Assembly (NCBI GenBank): GCA_017941235.1
Contig: JAGAWU010000020.1
Location: 62,001-126,000, forward strand
From: Bacilli bacterium
Lineage (GTDB): Bacteria; Bacillota_I; Bacilli_A; RF39; UBA660
DNA length: 64,000 bases
Direction of reading: 5' to 3'
Position 1 is the first letter of the stretch. Every line of letters starts with the position of its first letter. A program made the position numbers and the translations under genes. Of the stretch, positions 33,243-42,300 are shown in pieces. The notes under the pieces are model-generated. The model had not been told where the DNA came from. It saw only the letters and a list, made by a program, of their open reading frames with translations, and ran no database searches.

Positions 33243-33269
33243 AAAAAAAGATACTAATGTATCTATTTT
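33243..33269 (-). terminator. Terminator after the PrsW-like gene
   Basis: AGATAC (33249-33254) pairs with GTATCT (33259-33264), then a U-run on the minus strand; it overlaps the stop codon. Confidence 0.62.
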
Positions 33270-34108
33270 TTTAACTTAAATCCACATGATGGGCAGAAAT
33301 TAAATCCCTTAACACTTTTTCCACAAATAGGGCAAAAATTAACTTCACTTTGTTCTCCTATTATATTGCTTGTATTATACATAACATTCCCTTGGCTATC
33401 ACCTACTATATTACCTTCTCTTACATTAGTAGTAATATTCTGCTGAATTTTAGACATTTTATTAACTGTTATAAAACAATAAATAACAAGACTGATATGG
33501 AAAACAAGAAATACTAACAAATAAAATGATCCAGCAGTCAAACAAGCATCAAATATTGTATGAGCAATAGTTGGTACCAATAAACTTAAAATCATATTTT
33601 TCTTTGAAAGAGAACTATTTCCGTTTAAAGAATTAACTTTAGCTTTTGATAAATAATAACCCATAAGTACACCGTCACACATATGACCAGGAACAGAAAG
33701 AAAAGCTCTAAGTACAGCAACATTAAACCCATGATTAAATACATAACAAATATTTTCAAGGCATGCAAACCCAAGTGATGCAAAAACAGCATAAACTATA
33801 ACATCATATATCTCATCAAAATTATTACTATTATAGCCAAATATTCTAACGACTAGCCATTTAAAAAACTCCTCTATTATAGCAATACCCAAAAATGTAC
33901 AAATAAATATATATATTAAAGAATCACCCTCTTGAGCCTCTAATACACTACCTACTAAAAGTTCTAATATAATTACAGGTATACATATAAGTATTCCAAA
34001 AATAAATATTTTAGCAAGCATCCCCTTTGGTTCTTTATTAATATCTTTCTTGTAAATATAAAAACATAAAAATATTACAGGTAAAATTGCCGCAATAAAT
34101 AAAAACAT
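33263..34108 (-). CDS. PrsW-family intramembrane protease with C-terminal zinc ribbon
   Basis: 281 residues with about eight membrane helices. PrsW/CAAX-like catalytic motifs are visible: EEFFKW (about 80-85), ENICYVFNHG and HTIFDACLTAG. PrsW proteases cut membrane proteins such as anti-sigma factors. The C-terminus adds a double-CxxC zinc ribbon (CPICGKSVKGFNFCPSCG), absent from the classical enzyme and probably for protein contacts. It lies directly upstream of the split amidase gene, same strand. Confidence 0.83.
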   Translation of the reverse strand: MFLFIAAILPVIFLCFYIYKKDINKEPKGMLAKIFIFGILICIPVIILELLVGSVLEAQEGDSLIYIFICTFLGIAIIEEFFKWLVVRIFGYNSNNFDEIYDVIVYAVFASLGFACLENICYVFNHGFNVAVLRAFLSVPGHMCDGVLMGYYLSKAKVNSLNGNSSLSKKNMILSLLVPTIAHTIFDACLTAGSFYLLVFLVFHISLVIYCFITVNKMSKIQQNITTNVREGNIVGDSQGNVMYNTSNIIGEQSEVNFCPICGKSVKGFNFCPSCGFKLKK

Positions 34109-34243
34109 AAATACAACTCCTCACAACATAACTACATTTTACCATAAATAAAAAAATATTTAACTATAAATTAAGAAAAATGGTAATTATTAATTTAAAT
34201 TAAAATAAATGTAATAAAAACACATACATAAGAATATAAAGTA

Positions 34244-34271
34244 CAAAAAAAATCCTTATTTAAGGATTTTT
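34244..34271 (-). terminator. Terminator after the DUF368 gene
   Basis: AAAAATCCTTA pairs with TAAGGATTTTT (34261-34271) and a U-run follows on the minus strand. Confidence 0.75.
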
Positions 34272-35166
34272 ATTTCTTTTCCATAACTTTTTTTAATGAT
34301 TGAAGACCAAATATAACAAGTATTCCTATTATAAATCCTACAATACTAAATGTTGAAAAACTCATAGCTTTCATTGGTTTATCTAATGTAGTAGGGCCAA
34401 GTACTATTGCATATAGTGATCCAATCATCATACCAATAATTGCATAAATTGTTTGACTTCTATGCTTTTTTAAACACTTCTTTATTAATCCAACAAAGAA
34501 TACTATTCCAAATATTATTCCAAAACCAAATATAACTAATGCTGGTAAATAAGAAAAATTAAATTTAAGCACTGCTTTAATAGCAGTCATTACAGGTATA
34601 TAAAGTCCAAATATTAATAAAAGAGTTGAACCAGATATTCCAGGAAGAATCATTGCTGATATTGCAATCATTCCCACAAAAAATATATATATTGCAAGTG
34701 GTAATGTTAAATGTGACAAATTACCAGTCTTAACTAATCCACTAGATGAATTAAGAAGTGCTACTGCTATAACTAAAGCACATCCTAATATAGAAAATAC
34801 TATATTATAATACTTTCCTTTCAATACTTTTTTTTCTTCTGCTATAACTAAAGGTATAGCAAATATAATAAATCCCATAAATAAGGAACTCATAAAATAT
34901 ATTTTCTTATTAAACAAATTAACTAATATAGTAGCAGAAAGCAAAAAACCAACTACCCAACCTATACCAATCTTTATAAGAAAACTTAATGCTTTTTTCT
35001 TTTCTTCTAAATTACCTTTAAATAATCTATCTAATGAATTAATAAAATCATCATAGAAAGATAACAAAAATGCAATAGTACCACCCGAAACACCAGGTAC
35101 ACTATCTGCCAAAGCCATACAAAAACCTTGAATAAATCTCATAATATAATCTTTAATCTTTTTCAT
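34270..35166 (-). CDS. DUF368-family undecaprenyl-phosphate transporter (PopT-like)
   Basis: 298 residues with 8-9 hydrophobic helices and the two inverted-repeat signatures DSVPGVSGGTIAFLL (N-terminal) and ILPGISGSTLLLIFG (C-terminal). DUF368 proteins recycle the lipid carrier undecaprenyl phosphate across the membrane for wall synthesis. It is a single-gene unit with its own terminator. The assignment to the family is firm; substrate is by family knowledge. Confidence 0.9.
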   Translation of the reverse strand: MKKIKDYIMRFIQGFCMALADSVPGVSGGTIAFLLSFYDDFINSLDRLFKGNLEEKKKALSFLIKIGIGWVVGFLLSATILVNLFNKKIYFMSSLFMGFIIFAIPLVIAEEKKVLKGKYYNIVFSILGCALVIAVALLNSSSGLVKTGNLSHLTLPLAIYIFFVGMIAISAMILPGISGSTLLLIFGLYIPVMTAIKAVLKFNFSYLPALVIFGFGIIFGIVFFVGLIKKCLKKHRSQTIYAIIGMMIGSLYAIVLGPTTLDKPMKAMSFSTFSIVGFIIGILVIFGLQSLKKVMEKK

Positions 35167-35240
35167 AACAACAATTATTACAACTATCCTTTCTAAAATC
35201 TAACAATATAATTTTAACATACTATTAATTAATTTTCCAT

Positions 35241-35270
35241 AAAAAACAAAAAACTGCTAAAAGCAGTTTT
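35241..35270 (-). terminator. Terminator after htrA
   Basis: AAAACTGCT (35250-35258) pairs with AGCAGTTTT (35262-35270) with a U-rich tail on the minus strand. Confidence 0.72.
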
Positions 35271-36390
35271 ATAATATACCATCAGAAGTAGATAAAGTCA
35301 CACTAGTCTTATTCTCTTTTCCATTTCTATAATAAGTAACTTCAATACTTTGTCCTGGTTTATATTTATATAATTCATATCTTAAGTAAGCAGTATTTTT
35401 AACTTTTTCTCCATTAATTGCAATAATAATATCTCCACTCTTAAGTTCAGACTTACTAGCTCCACTTTTTTCTAAAACCTTAGCAACTACTACACCAGTA
35501 TTAACTCCCGTTGGTACAGAAATACGATTTCTATATAAAGTACTAGTATCAGTTACATTTATCATACTAATTCCTATTACTGGCCAATCTATTTTTTCAC
35601 CTTTTTCTAAAGAATCAACATGACTTAATGCATATTCTATAGGTATAGCAAATCCCATTCCTTCTATTTCTTCTTGAACAAGTTTCATAGAATTAACACC
35701 AATTACTTCTCCATTAACATTTAAAAGTGGACCACCACTATTTCCAGGATTAATGGCTGCATCAGTTTGTAATACCTTCATAACATAATCATCTGTTGAG
35801 GAGTTACCAATACTTACAGAAACCATTCTATCTTTTCCAGACAAAATACCACTAGTTACTGTACCTCTATAATCATATCCCATAGGAGAACCAATAGTAA
35901 ACACAGTATCACCAACATTAGAATTGTTAGAATCAGATATAATAGCAACTGCTTTTACATAAGACTTTTTAATTCTTATAACAGCTAAGTCTAAGTATTC
36001 ATCTCCCCCTAATATTTCACCATCTATTTCTGTATCATCACTCAATACTAATTTAACACTATCAACGCCATCAACAACATGTTGATTAGTCATAACATAC
36101 CCATATTTATCATCTTGTTTATAAACAAAACCTGTTCCAGTAGATGATTCAACATTAGATTTATAACCCCTAATCATTACTACAGAATCTCTACTCTTTT
36201 CTACAGAGTTGCTAATACTAGTCTTCTCTAAAACAGTAGTTCCATTCTTAGTTATTGTTTTAGTAAGTGATAAAGTATCAGCAAGCTTAGTATATTTTAA
36301 AAGAGCAAAAGCAAGTAAAACTCCAATAACAACTCCACCTGCAACTAATAAACTATTCTTAAGTGCAGAATTATCCTTTTCTTTATTCAT
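35269..36390 (-). CDS. htrA: HtrA-like membrane-anchored serine protease
   Basis: 373 residues from the ATG at 36390, which has GGAGTAGAGAT upstream. An N-terminal membrane helix (about 13-31), a trypsin-like domain with the triad His in TNQHVVDG (about 102), Asp in YLDLAVIRI (about 133) and Ser in NPGNSGGPL (about 216), and one C-terminal PDZ domain (about 270-365). HtrA proteases remove misfolded envelope proteins. The start overlaps the end of the Abi gene by 8 bases, so the two are translationally coupled, an unusual pairing. Confidence 0.93.
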   Translation of the reverse strand: MNKEKDNSALKNSLLVAGGVVIGVLLAFALLKYTKLADTLSLTKTITKNGTTVLEKTSISNSVEKSRDSVVMIRGYKSNVESSTGTGFVYKQDDKYGYVMTNQHVVDGVDSVKLVLSDDTEIDGEILGGDEYLDLAVIRIKKSYVKAVAIISDSNNSNVGDTVFTIGSPMGYDYRGTVTSGILSGKDRMVSVSIGNSSTDDYVMKVLQTDAAINPGNSGGPLLNVNGEVIGVNSMKLVQEEIEGMGFAIPIEYALSHVDSLEKGEKIDWPVIGISMINVTDTSTLYRNRISVPTGVNTGVVVAKVLEKSGASKSELKSGDIIIAINGEKVKNTAYLRYELYKYKPGQSIEVTYYRNGKENKTSVTLSTSDGIL

Positions 36391-37333
36391 TATCTCTACT
36401 CCTTTCAATTTCTGAAATTTGTTTCCAATTAGGAGGAAACCCCATTCTATCTAAGACTACTTCTATAGATATTGTTTTAAGATTATAATCAAGCGTACTA
36501 ATAGCATTTTCAATTTCAAACATCATACTTTTGAATTCCTCTTTTTGAAGTAACTCCTTCATTATTATAACAAGAGCAAATATATCATTTTTACCATATT
36601 TATAAACATTATCTACTTTTTCTATATTAAGTAATTTATGAAAAATTGTATCATCTATTTCTTTCTTAGTTTTATTCTCATAAAGAATATCTTCATGTGC
36701 ACATAAATTACGATAATTAGAAAGTATAGGTAAATAAACAAGCAAATTCTGATAATCTATTCCATATATTCCTGCTATTTCTTTTTGATCTTCTACTTTA
36801 AGTACAGAATACATTTCACTAACAATACCAAAAGATAAAACTTTAACCAGTATCCATAAAGGAATATATCCATAATTACTAACATAATGAAGTGTAGCTG
36901 TATTTTCACGACTATTACTACGTATTTGTTTCTTCATCTTTTTTATTAAATCATTGACTTGTCTTTTCTTCTCAGGATTACTATCAAAGTTTTTCTCTTT
37001 TAAATAATCCTTTTCTTTATATCCATATCTTTTAGATAATTGATACGAGGAAATTGATTTCAAATTATTTTCAATAATAAGTAAGTTTTTAAATAGTATA
37101 TTTCGCAAAGTTCTATCAAACAAAAACAAACTATATACTTCTTCAAATCTAGTACCTTCTTTATATACTTTATCTACACTTGATTTCATAAATAAATGTC
37201 TATAACCAGATACAAAAAAATAATTTTCACGAAGTAAAACATTTTTAGCATAGTCAACATTATTAATAACTAAACCCTTATATTTTAATATTTCTATTTG
37301 TTCATCTAAACTTTTAAACTGTTTATGTATCAT
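36383..37333 (-). CDS. Abi-family (AbiD/AbiF-like) HEPN protein
   Basis: 316 residues. The N-terminus (KQFKSLDEQIEILKYKGLVINN...YFFVSGYRHLFM) and the segment FDRTLRNILFKNLLIIENNLKS match the Abi_2 family. A HEPN RNase-type motif R-x4-H is present as NYRNLCAHE (about 206-214). Such proteins cause abortive infection by cutting RNA, some with an associated small RNA. The ATG has no close RBS; an AAGGAGG lies about 40 bases upstream, which may mark a leader. It is upstream of and coupled to htrA. Confidence 0.85.
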   Translation of the reverse strand: MIHKQFKSLDEQIEILKYKGLVINNVDYAKNVLLRENYFFVSGYRHLFMKSSVDKVYKEGTRFEEVYSLFLFDRTLRNILFKNLLIIENNLKSISSYQLSKRYGYKEKDYLKEKNFDSNPEKKRQVNDLIKKMKKQIRSNSRENTATLHYVSNYGYIPLWILVKVLSFGIVSEMYSVLKVEDQKEIAGIYGIDYQNLLVYLPILSNYRNLCAHEDILYENKTKKEIDDTIFHKLLNIEKVDNVYKYGKNDIFALVIIMKELLQKEEFKSMMFEIENAISTLDYNLKTISIEVVLDRMGFPPNWKQISEIERSRDNE

Positions 37334-37534
37334 ACGTATCCAATAAGCAATATAAATTACTTACTATCCTCCTTTTTATCTTTTCTATTGTTAAGCAACA
37401 CATCACAAAACAATCCTCATATCTATAACAATTATAGCACACTTTTAATCATAGAAATATGAAAAATTATGTGAAATTAAACAAAAAAATGTTTATTTGT
37501 ATATTTAATTATATTATGTGCAAAATATTTTTAG
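37334..37534. other. Divergent intergenic region upstream of abi and the SpoIID-like gene
   Basis: About 200 bases between divergent genes. On the minus strand a TATAAT stands at about 37430-37436 and a possible stem ATTGTT/AACAAT follows at about 37390-37415, so a short leader RNA before abi is possible. No known RNA family recognised. Confidence 0.35.
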
Positions 37535-37543
37535 GTGATTACT

Positions 37544-38596
37544 ATGTTTTACAAATATGATTTTAGAAATGTTGGAAATAAAAGAGTTCTATACTTATAT
37601 CTTTCGTCATCATCAGAAGAAGCAAATGAATTTAAAAATACAGAAAATGAAAGTATAGAATCAAAAATAAAAAGATTTATAAATAAAAATGATATTAACT
37701 ATGAAGAAGGACCAGTTTATATAATTTCTAATGGGATTATAATTAAAAGTATAGATATAAAGAAAAAAAATATAAATATTGAAAATACAGAAAGAAATAA
37801 TATTTATAAAGATGATGAATTTATAGTAAATATTAAACATAATGAAAATAAAACCACTAAAACAACTTTAAGAAACTATCTTATTGGAGCACTCATTACT
37901 AATGTATATTATGATTATGATTTGGAATTATTAAAAGCTATTGCTGTTTTATATAGAACATATATATATAAGAAAGTAACCGAAAAAGAAAGTATAAGTA
38001 CGGAAGATGAGTTTATTAAATATAGAAGCCATTTCTTCTATAAGCTATCACTATATGATAAATATAATAAAATAATTAAAAAAATAGTGAAAGCTATTGA
38101 TGATACAAATTCAGTTTTTATAACTTATAATAGCACCTACATAAATCCATATATACATAGTAATAATAACGGATCAACAGACACAAAAGCAGGTATTGAT
38201 TATCTAGAAAAAATACCAAGCTTATGGGATTTATTATCTCCAAAATATATATCTATAACTAAATTTAGTGTAAAAGAAATTAAAAAGTTATTAAATATAA
38301 GCGATAATAATTTAAATATAGAAATTCTCAGTTTAACAGATGGAAATTGCATAAATAAAATTAAAATAGGCAACTTAATTTTAACAGGTGATGAATTAAT
38401 AAAAAAGTTAAAACTCCCATCAAAAGATATGACAATACTATCTACAGAAAACGAAGTAACTTTTATTAATAGAGGATATGGTCATAATTTAGGTCTTTCA
38501 CTCGAAGGCAGTAAATCATTAGCAAAATATGGATGTAATTATTTACAAATATTGAACTACTATTTTCCTAAATGCAAAATAAAAAAATACATATAA
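37544..38596 (+). CDS. SpoIID-like protein lacking the catalytic glutamate
   Basis: 350 residues from the ATG at 37544 (AGGTGAT upstream). The C-terminus has the SpoIID/LytB signature NRGYGHNLGLSLEGSKSLAKYGCNYLQILNYYFP, and TLRNYLIGALITNV...ELLKAIAVLYRTYIYKK matches the N-terminal catalytic region. In SpoIID this region carries the Glu of the A-S-E-M-P stretch; here that position reads I-T-N-V, so transglycosylase activity is doubtful. No signal peptide. It is one of few plus-strand genes here, convergent with the type VII locus. Confidence 0.75.
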   Translation: MFYKYDFRNVGNKRVLYLYLSSSSEEANEFKNTENESIESKIKRFINKNDINYEEGPVYIISNGIIIKSIDIKKKNINIENTERNNIYKDDEFIVNIKHNENKTTKTTLRNYLIGALITNVYYDYDLELLKAIAVLYRTYIYKKVTEKESISTEDEFIKYRSHFFYKLSLYDKYNKIIKKIVKAIDDTNSVFITYNSTYINPYIHSNNNGSTDTKAGIDYLEKIPSLWDLLSPKYISITKFSVKEIKKLLNISDNNLNIEILSLTDGNCINKIKIGNLILTGDELIKKLKLPSKDMTILSTENEVTFINRGYGHNLGLSLEGSKSLAKYGCNYLQILNYYFPKCKIKKYI

Positions 38597-38598
38597 AA

Positions 38599-38622
38599 AG
38601 ATACTTTGTTAAAAGTATCTTA
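38599..38622. terminator. Bidirectional terminator between the SpoIID-like gene and the type VII locus
   Basis: AAGATACTTT (38599-38608) pairs with AAAGTATCTT (38612-38621). Confidence 0.72.
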
Positions 38623-38862
38623 ATTATTTTTACTCTTCAATTCTTGAATAATCTTATCTGCATCCTTATTTAGAATGACTTTAGCAGATAAATTACTTAT
38701 ATACTTATCTAAATCATTACAAAAGTTCAAAACCTTTTTAGCCTTCAAAGATATATTATCATCACCATTATATTTACTAGCAAACTCTCTAACACCATTA
38801 GATGATACTGATAAAATTTTTAATAATTCTTCAACTTGTTCATAAGTAATTTTACCAATCAT
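38620..38862 (-). CDS. Small helical protein at the end of the type VII secretion locus
   Basis: 80 residues, helical hairpin-like (MIGKITYEQVEELLKILSVSSNGVREFASKYNGDDNIS...), in the size range of WXG100 proteins but with no Trp and hence no WxG turn. It overlaps the 67-residue gene by 4 bases and is the last gene of the essC transcript. By position it could be a secreted partner or chaperone of the system; family not recognised. Confidence 0.62.
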   Translation of the reverse strand: MIGKITYEQVEELLKILSVSSNGVREFASKYNGDDNISLKAKKVLNFCNDLDKYISNLSAKVILNKDADKIIQELKSKNN

Positions 38863-39062
38863 TTAGAATCACCAACTTCACTAGAAGAATTATCACTTGC
38901 ATTTGAAGTAAATAATTGAGAAAATGCAATAAGTTCATTTTTATATTCATTGAGACTATTTATCAAAGAAGAATTATCTTGATCTTCTAAATAAGTATCT
39001 AATTGATTAAGACAAGTAAAAATCTGATTAATATTTTTCTTATAATACTCTATATCATCCAT
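38859..39062 (-). CDS. Small helical protein of the type VII secretion locus
   Basis: 67 residues: helical residues 1-52 and a Ser/Asp-rich tail. It has no Trp. GGAGG lies just before the ATG. It sits 9 bases after the ubiquitin-like gene and overlaps the 80-residue gene by 4. The pairing of two coupled small helical proteins resembles the partner proteins encoded beside T7SSb effectors, but no sequence signature confirms it. Confidence 0.6.
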   Translation of the reverse strand: MDDIEYYKKNINQIFTCLNQLDTYLEDQDNSSLINSLNEYKNELIAFSQLFTSNASDNSSSEVGDSK

Positions 39063-39071
39063 AAGAACCTC

Positions 39072-39329
39072 CTAAAAAAGAATTACCCTAGAACCATTCT
39101 TCAATTCACTATCTTTGACTAATAATTGAACATCTAATACTTTACCAGTATCTCTACTGTAAAAATTAGTATCCTCTCTAATTTTATAATTAGAATTTTG
39201 TTCAACAATAGATTTTTCAAATAATTGTTTTATAGTACCAATTCTTTTATTAATAGGTACAAACACATCATATTCTTCTTCAAATAGAGGTAAATATATT
39301 TGTATTAAAATCTTATTAGAATTCATCAT
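39072..39329 (-). CDS. YukD/EsaB-like ubiquitin-fold protein
   Basis: 85 residues (KILIQIYLPLFEEEYDVFVPINKRIGTIKQLFEKSIVEQN...YSRDTGKVLDVQLLVKDSELKNGSRVILF). The alternation of strands, the central helix and the ending 'L-K-N-G-S-R-V-I-L-F' match YukD/EsaB, the ubiquitin-like component of type VIIb secretion. It overlaps the end of essC by 14 bases. The position beside essC supports the assignment. Confidence 0.8.
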   Translation of the reverse strand: MMNSNKILIQIYLPLFEEEYDVFVPINKRIGTIKQLFEKSIVEQNSNYKIREDTNFYSRDTGKVLDVQLLVKDSELKNGSRVILF

Positions 39330-42300
39330 CTATACCTCCAATATACTTAATAATATATGGTTTACCCTTTATAACAATAACAGCAAAGGCATTTCCTAAT
39401 TCTCCCCTTAGTTCTCGAGGATTTAATGCAAGTTTTAATGCATATTGATCAAGAACACCAGACCCAAGCCAAACACCATTTGAATTGTCAATTGCAGTCT
39501 TAAACCAATTTTCATATAATTGTTGTTTAATTTTATCAGCATTATCTATAATAACTAAATGATAAATTCCAGTATCTTTAATCATTGAAAGTGCAGATGT
39601 AAACTCCTTTTGCTTATCCAAACTCATTTTAGAAAGAATATTAGTAATTCCCGAAAGAAAAATTGTACATTTTCTCTCACTGGATAAAACTGATTTATCA
39701 TAATTAGAATCTCTATATTTTACATATACATTAGACATACTCTCTAAGAGAGGATTAATATTCTCTTCAAAGTTTTTATTAATTAAAAATGCCTTATCTA
39801 TACTTTCCTCTTCAAACATTTCTATACCATCAATAACAACAACATCACTAGCATGCTTATAAATATCATAAACTTGATTTATAAATGATTTATATTCAGT
39901 AACATCATTACCACTAATTATAGTAGAATAATTCTTTTCACAATTAAGTGTAGCAATATCTAAACTTTCTTTAAATATACCAAAAGGAATACTATCTAAC
40001 CTTCCAAGATAAGTTGATAAATCATTGATTGAAACTATATTAGGTAGAATAGGAACCTTTTTAGCACTATTTTGAGGGAAAGCAGTAGCAAGTTTTTGAG
40101 ATAACACTCTAATAAACTCAGTTAATTTCTCTTCCTTATAAGGATAAGCAGTTTGGAATTCAAATATACCGTCCCTATCAATTAATCCCCTACCAAATAT
40201 TTTAGAAGGATACTTTTTATCAACATTTCCTAAAACAGAAGAATAATCACTAACATCATTAAACTGTAAAACAACATTCTGCTTGAAATTCTGTTTCATT
40301 TTATATCTCATTGAATTAACACTATTAGAAGTCACAATAAATACTATACCATATTTATTTCCTTCTCTTGTTAACACATTGAACTCTTCTTCTTTATTTT
40401 CATAACTCTCATAATAAGAATCATAGTTATTAATTATAACTACTATTAAAGGTAAAGTCTTTCCACTATGTTTACAATAAAAATCATAATCACCATTATA
40501 GTCAACAAATAGTCTTTTTCTCTCAGCAAGCTCATTATTTAATAGTTTAAATAAATTATTAACTTTTTCATCCTCAGAAGAGAAAATAACATCACCAACA
40601 TGTGGTGCGGCTGAAAATGCTCTCAATGTCTCAGCACCAAAATCCATTATATAAAAATTAACTTCTTCAGGTGTATGTTCAGTAATAGTAGAATATACAA
40701 TAGTAGAAAGCATTAATTCTTTACCACTTCCAGTTGAACCATAAACAATAGCATTTCCATCTGAACTTAAAGGAAGTGTCAATAACTCCTGTCTCTGATT
40801 ATTAGGATCATCATATTCTCCAATTATAGGATTTATAACAAACCTCTGAGAATTATATCCATATTTTTGCTTTAATTTATTAACATAAATAAATTCAGAA
40901 ATTTTATCAAGCCATAACCTATTAGCATAAGTATGAGTTTGATTACATATAGAAATAATATAATTAATTATATTTGTTATTTCTTCACCTTCAGGTTTAA
41001 CAGATAAATCTGCTTTTACAGTTTCTATACTTTTAACAATATTTCCAACATTATTAAGAATATCAATTTTTTCATCAACTTTCTTCTTGCGTTTATCAGT
41101 AGGATAATACTTAGCACCTGTCCATGCAGATTGACCTAAAGCAAATAGCTCATTATATCCAACTTGAAGATAAAATCTTCCAGTTTCCTTAATTGCAGCT
41201 GCATCTGGACACTTTATCATATCAACACTATCAGATTTATCTTGAACTTTTAAACAAACTCTAAATTTCGAATTTGACCAAATTTGATCATCTACAACAC
41301 CAGATGGTTTTTGAGTAGCAAGAATCAAATGAACACCTAAACTACGACCAATTCTAGCAGTAGAAATTAGTTGAGACATAAATTCAGGTTGTTGACTTTT
41401 TAATTCTGCAAACTCATCTGAAATGATAAATAAATGAGAAACTGGTTCTTTGACTTTACCCTCTCTATAAAGTCTTTGATACTTATATATATCTATAGTA
41501 CTTTCATTTAAAGAATCTCTAGCCTCATTAAAGACTTTTTGTCTTCGTCTTAATTCACTTTGAATCGATGCAAGAGCTCTATTCATTTCAACAGTATCTA
41601 AGTTTGTAATGCTACCTGCTAAATGAGGAAGCCTCATACCAGTCTCCTTATTTTGAAATGCACCAGCAAGTCCTCCACCTTTATAATCTATTAGTATAAA
41701 ACTTACTTCATTAGGACTATAATTAACAGCCATAGATAAAATATAAGTAATTATAAATTCAGATTTACCTGAACCTGTCATACCAGCAATTAAACCATGA
41801 GGTCCATAAAATTTTTCATGTAAATCAAGTTTAAATAATTCACGATTTTTATCAAGACCTATAGGTGCTTGCAAAGATTGTGTTGGATCATTATTCTTCC
41901 ACCTATTAATTAAATTTAATTGTTCTACACGACCAACATCATACATTTCAAGAAAACTAACCATACTAGGTAGATTACTAGTACCACGAGAAACCTCAAT
42001 TGGTATATTGAATAATTTTTTACAGCACTCATACATATCAATATTAGGATCAAAATCTGCTACAAACTCTTTTTGTTTATTTGAAACAAGCTCATTTTCA
42101 AACAACCCCGAAAGTTTATCACCAATACTAATAAAGCTATGACATTCATTAGGTAAATTAGTAATTCTATTATTAATAATAACAAGACTATATCCTACAT
42201 TTATATCTTGTTCACAAACATCTTTAATAATTTCAAGTTCACGAACTGATTTAAAATCATCTGTAATAATAAGATAATAAGGTTTATAACTTAAATAATT

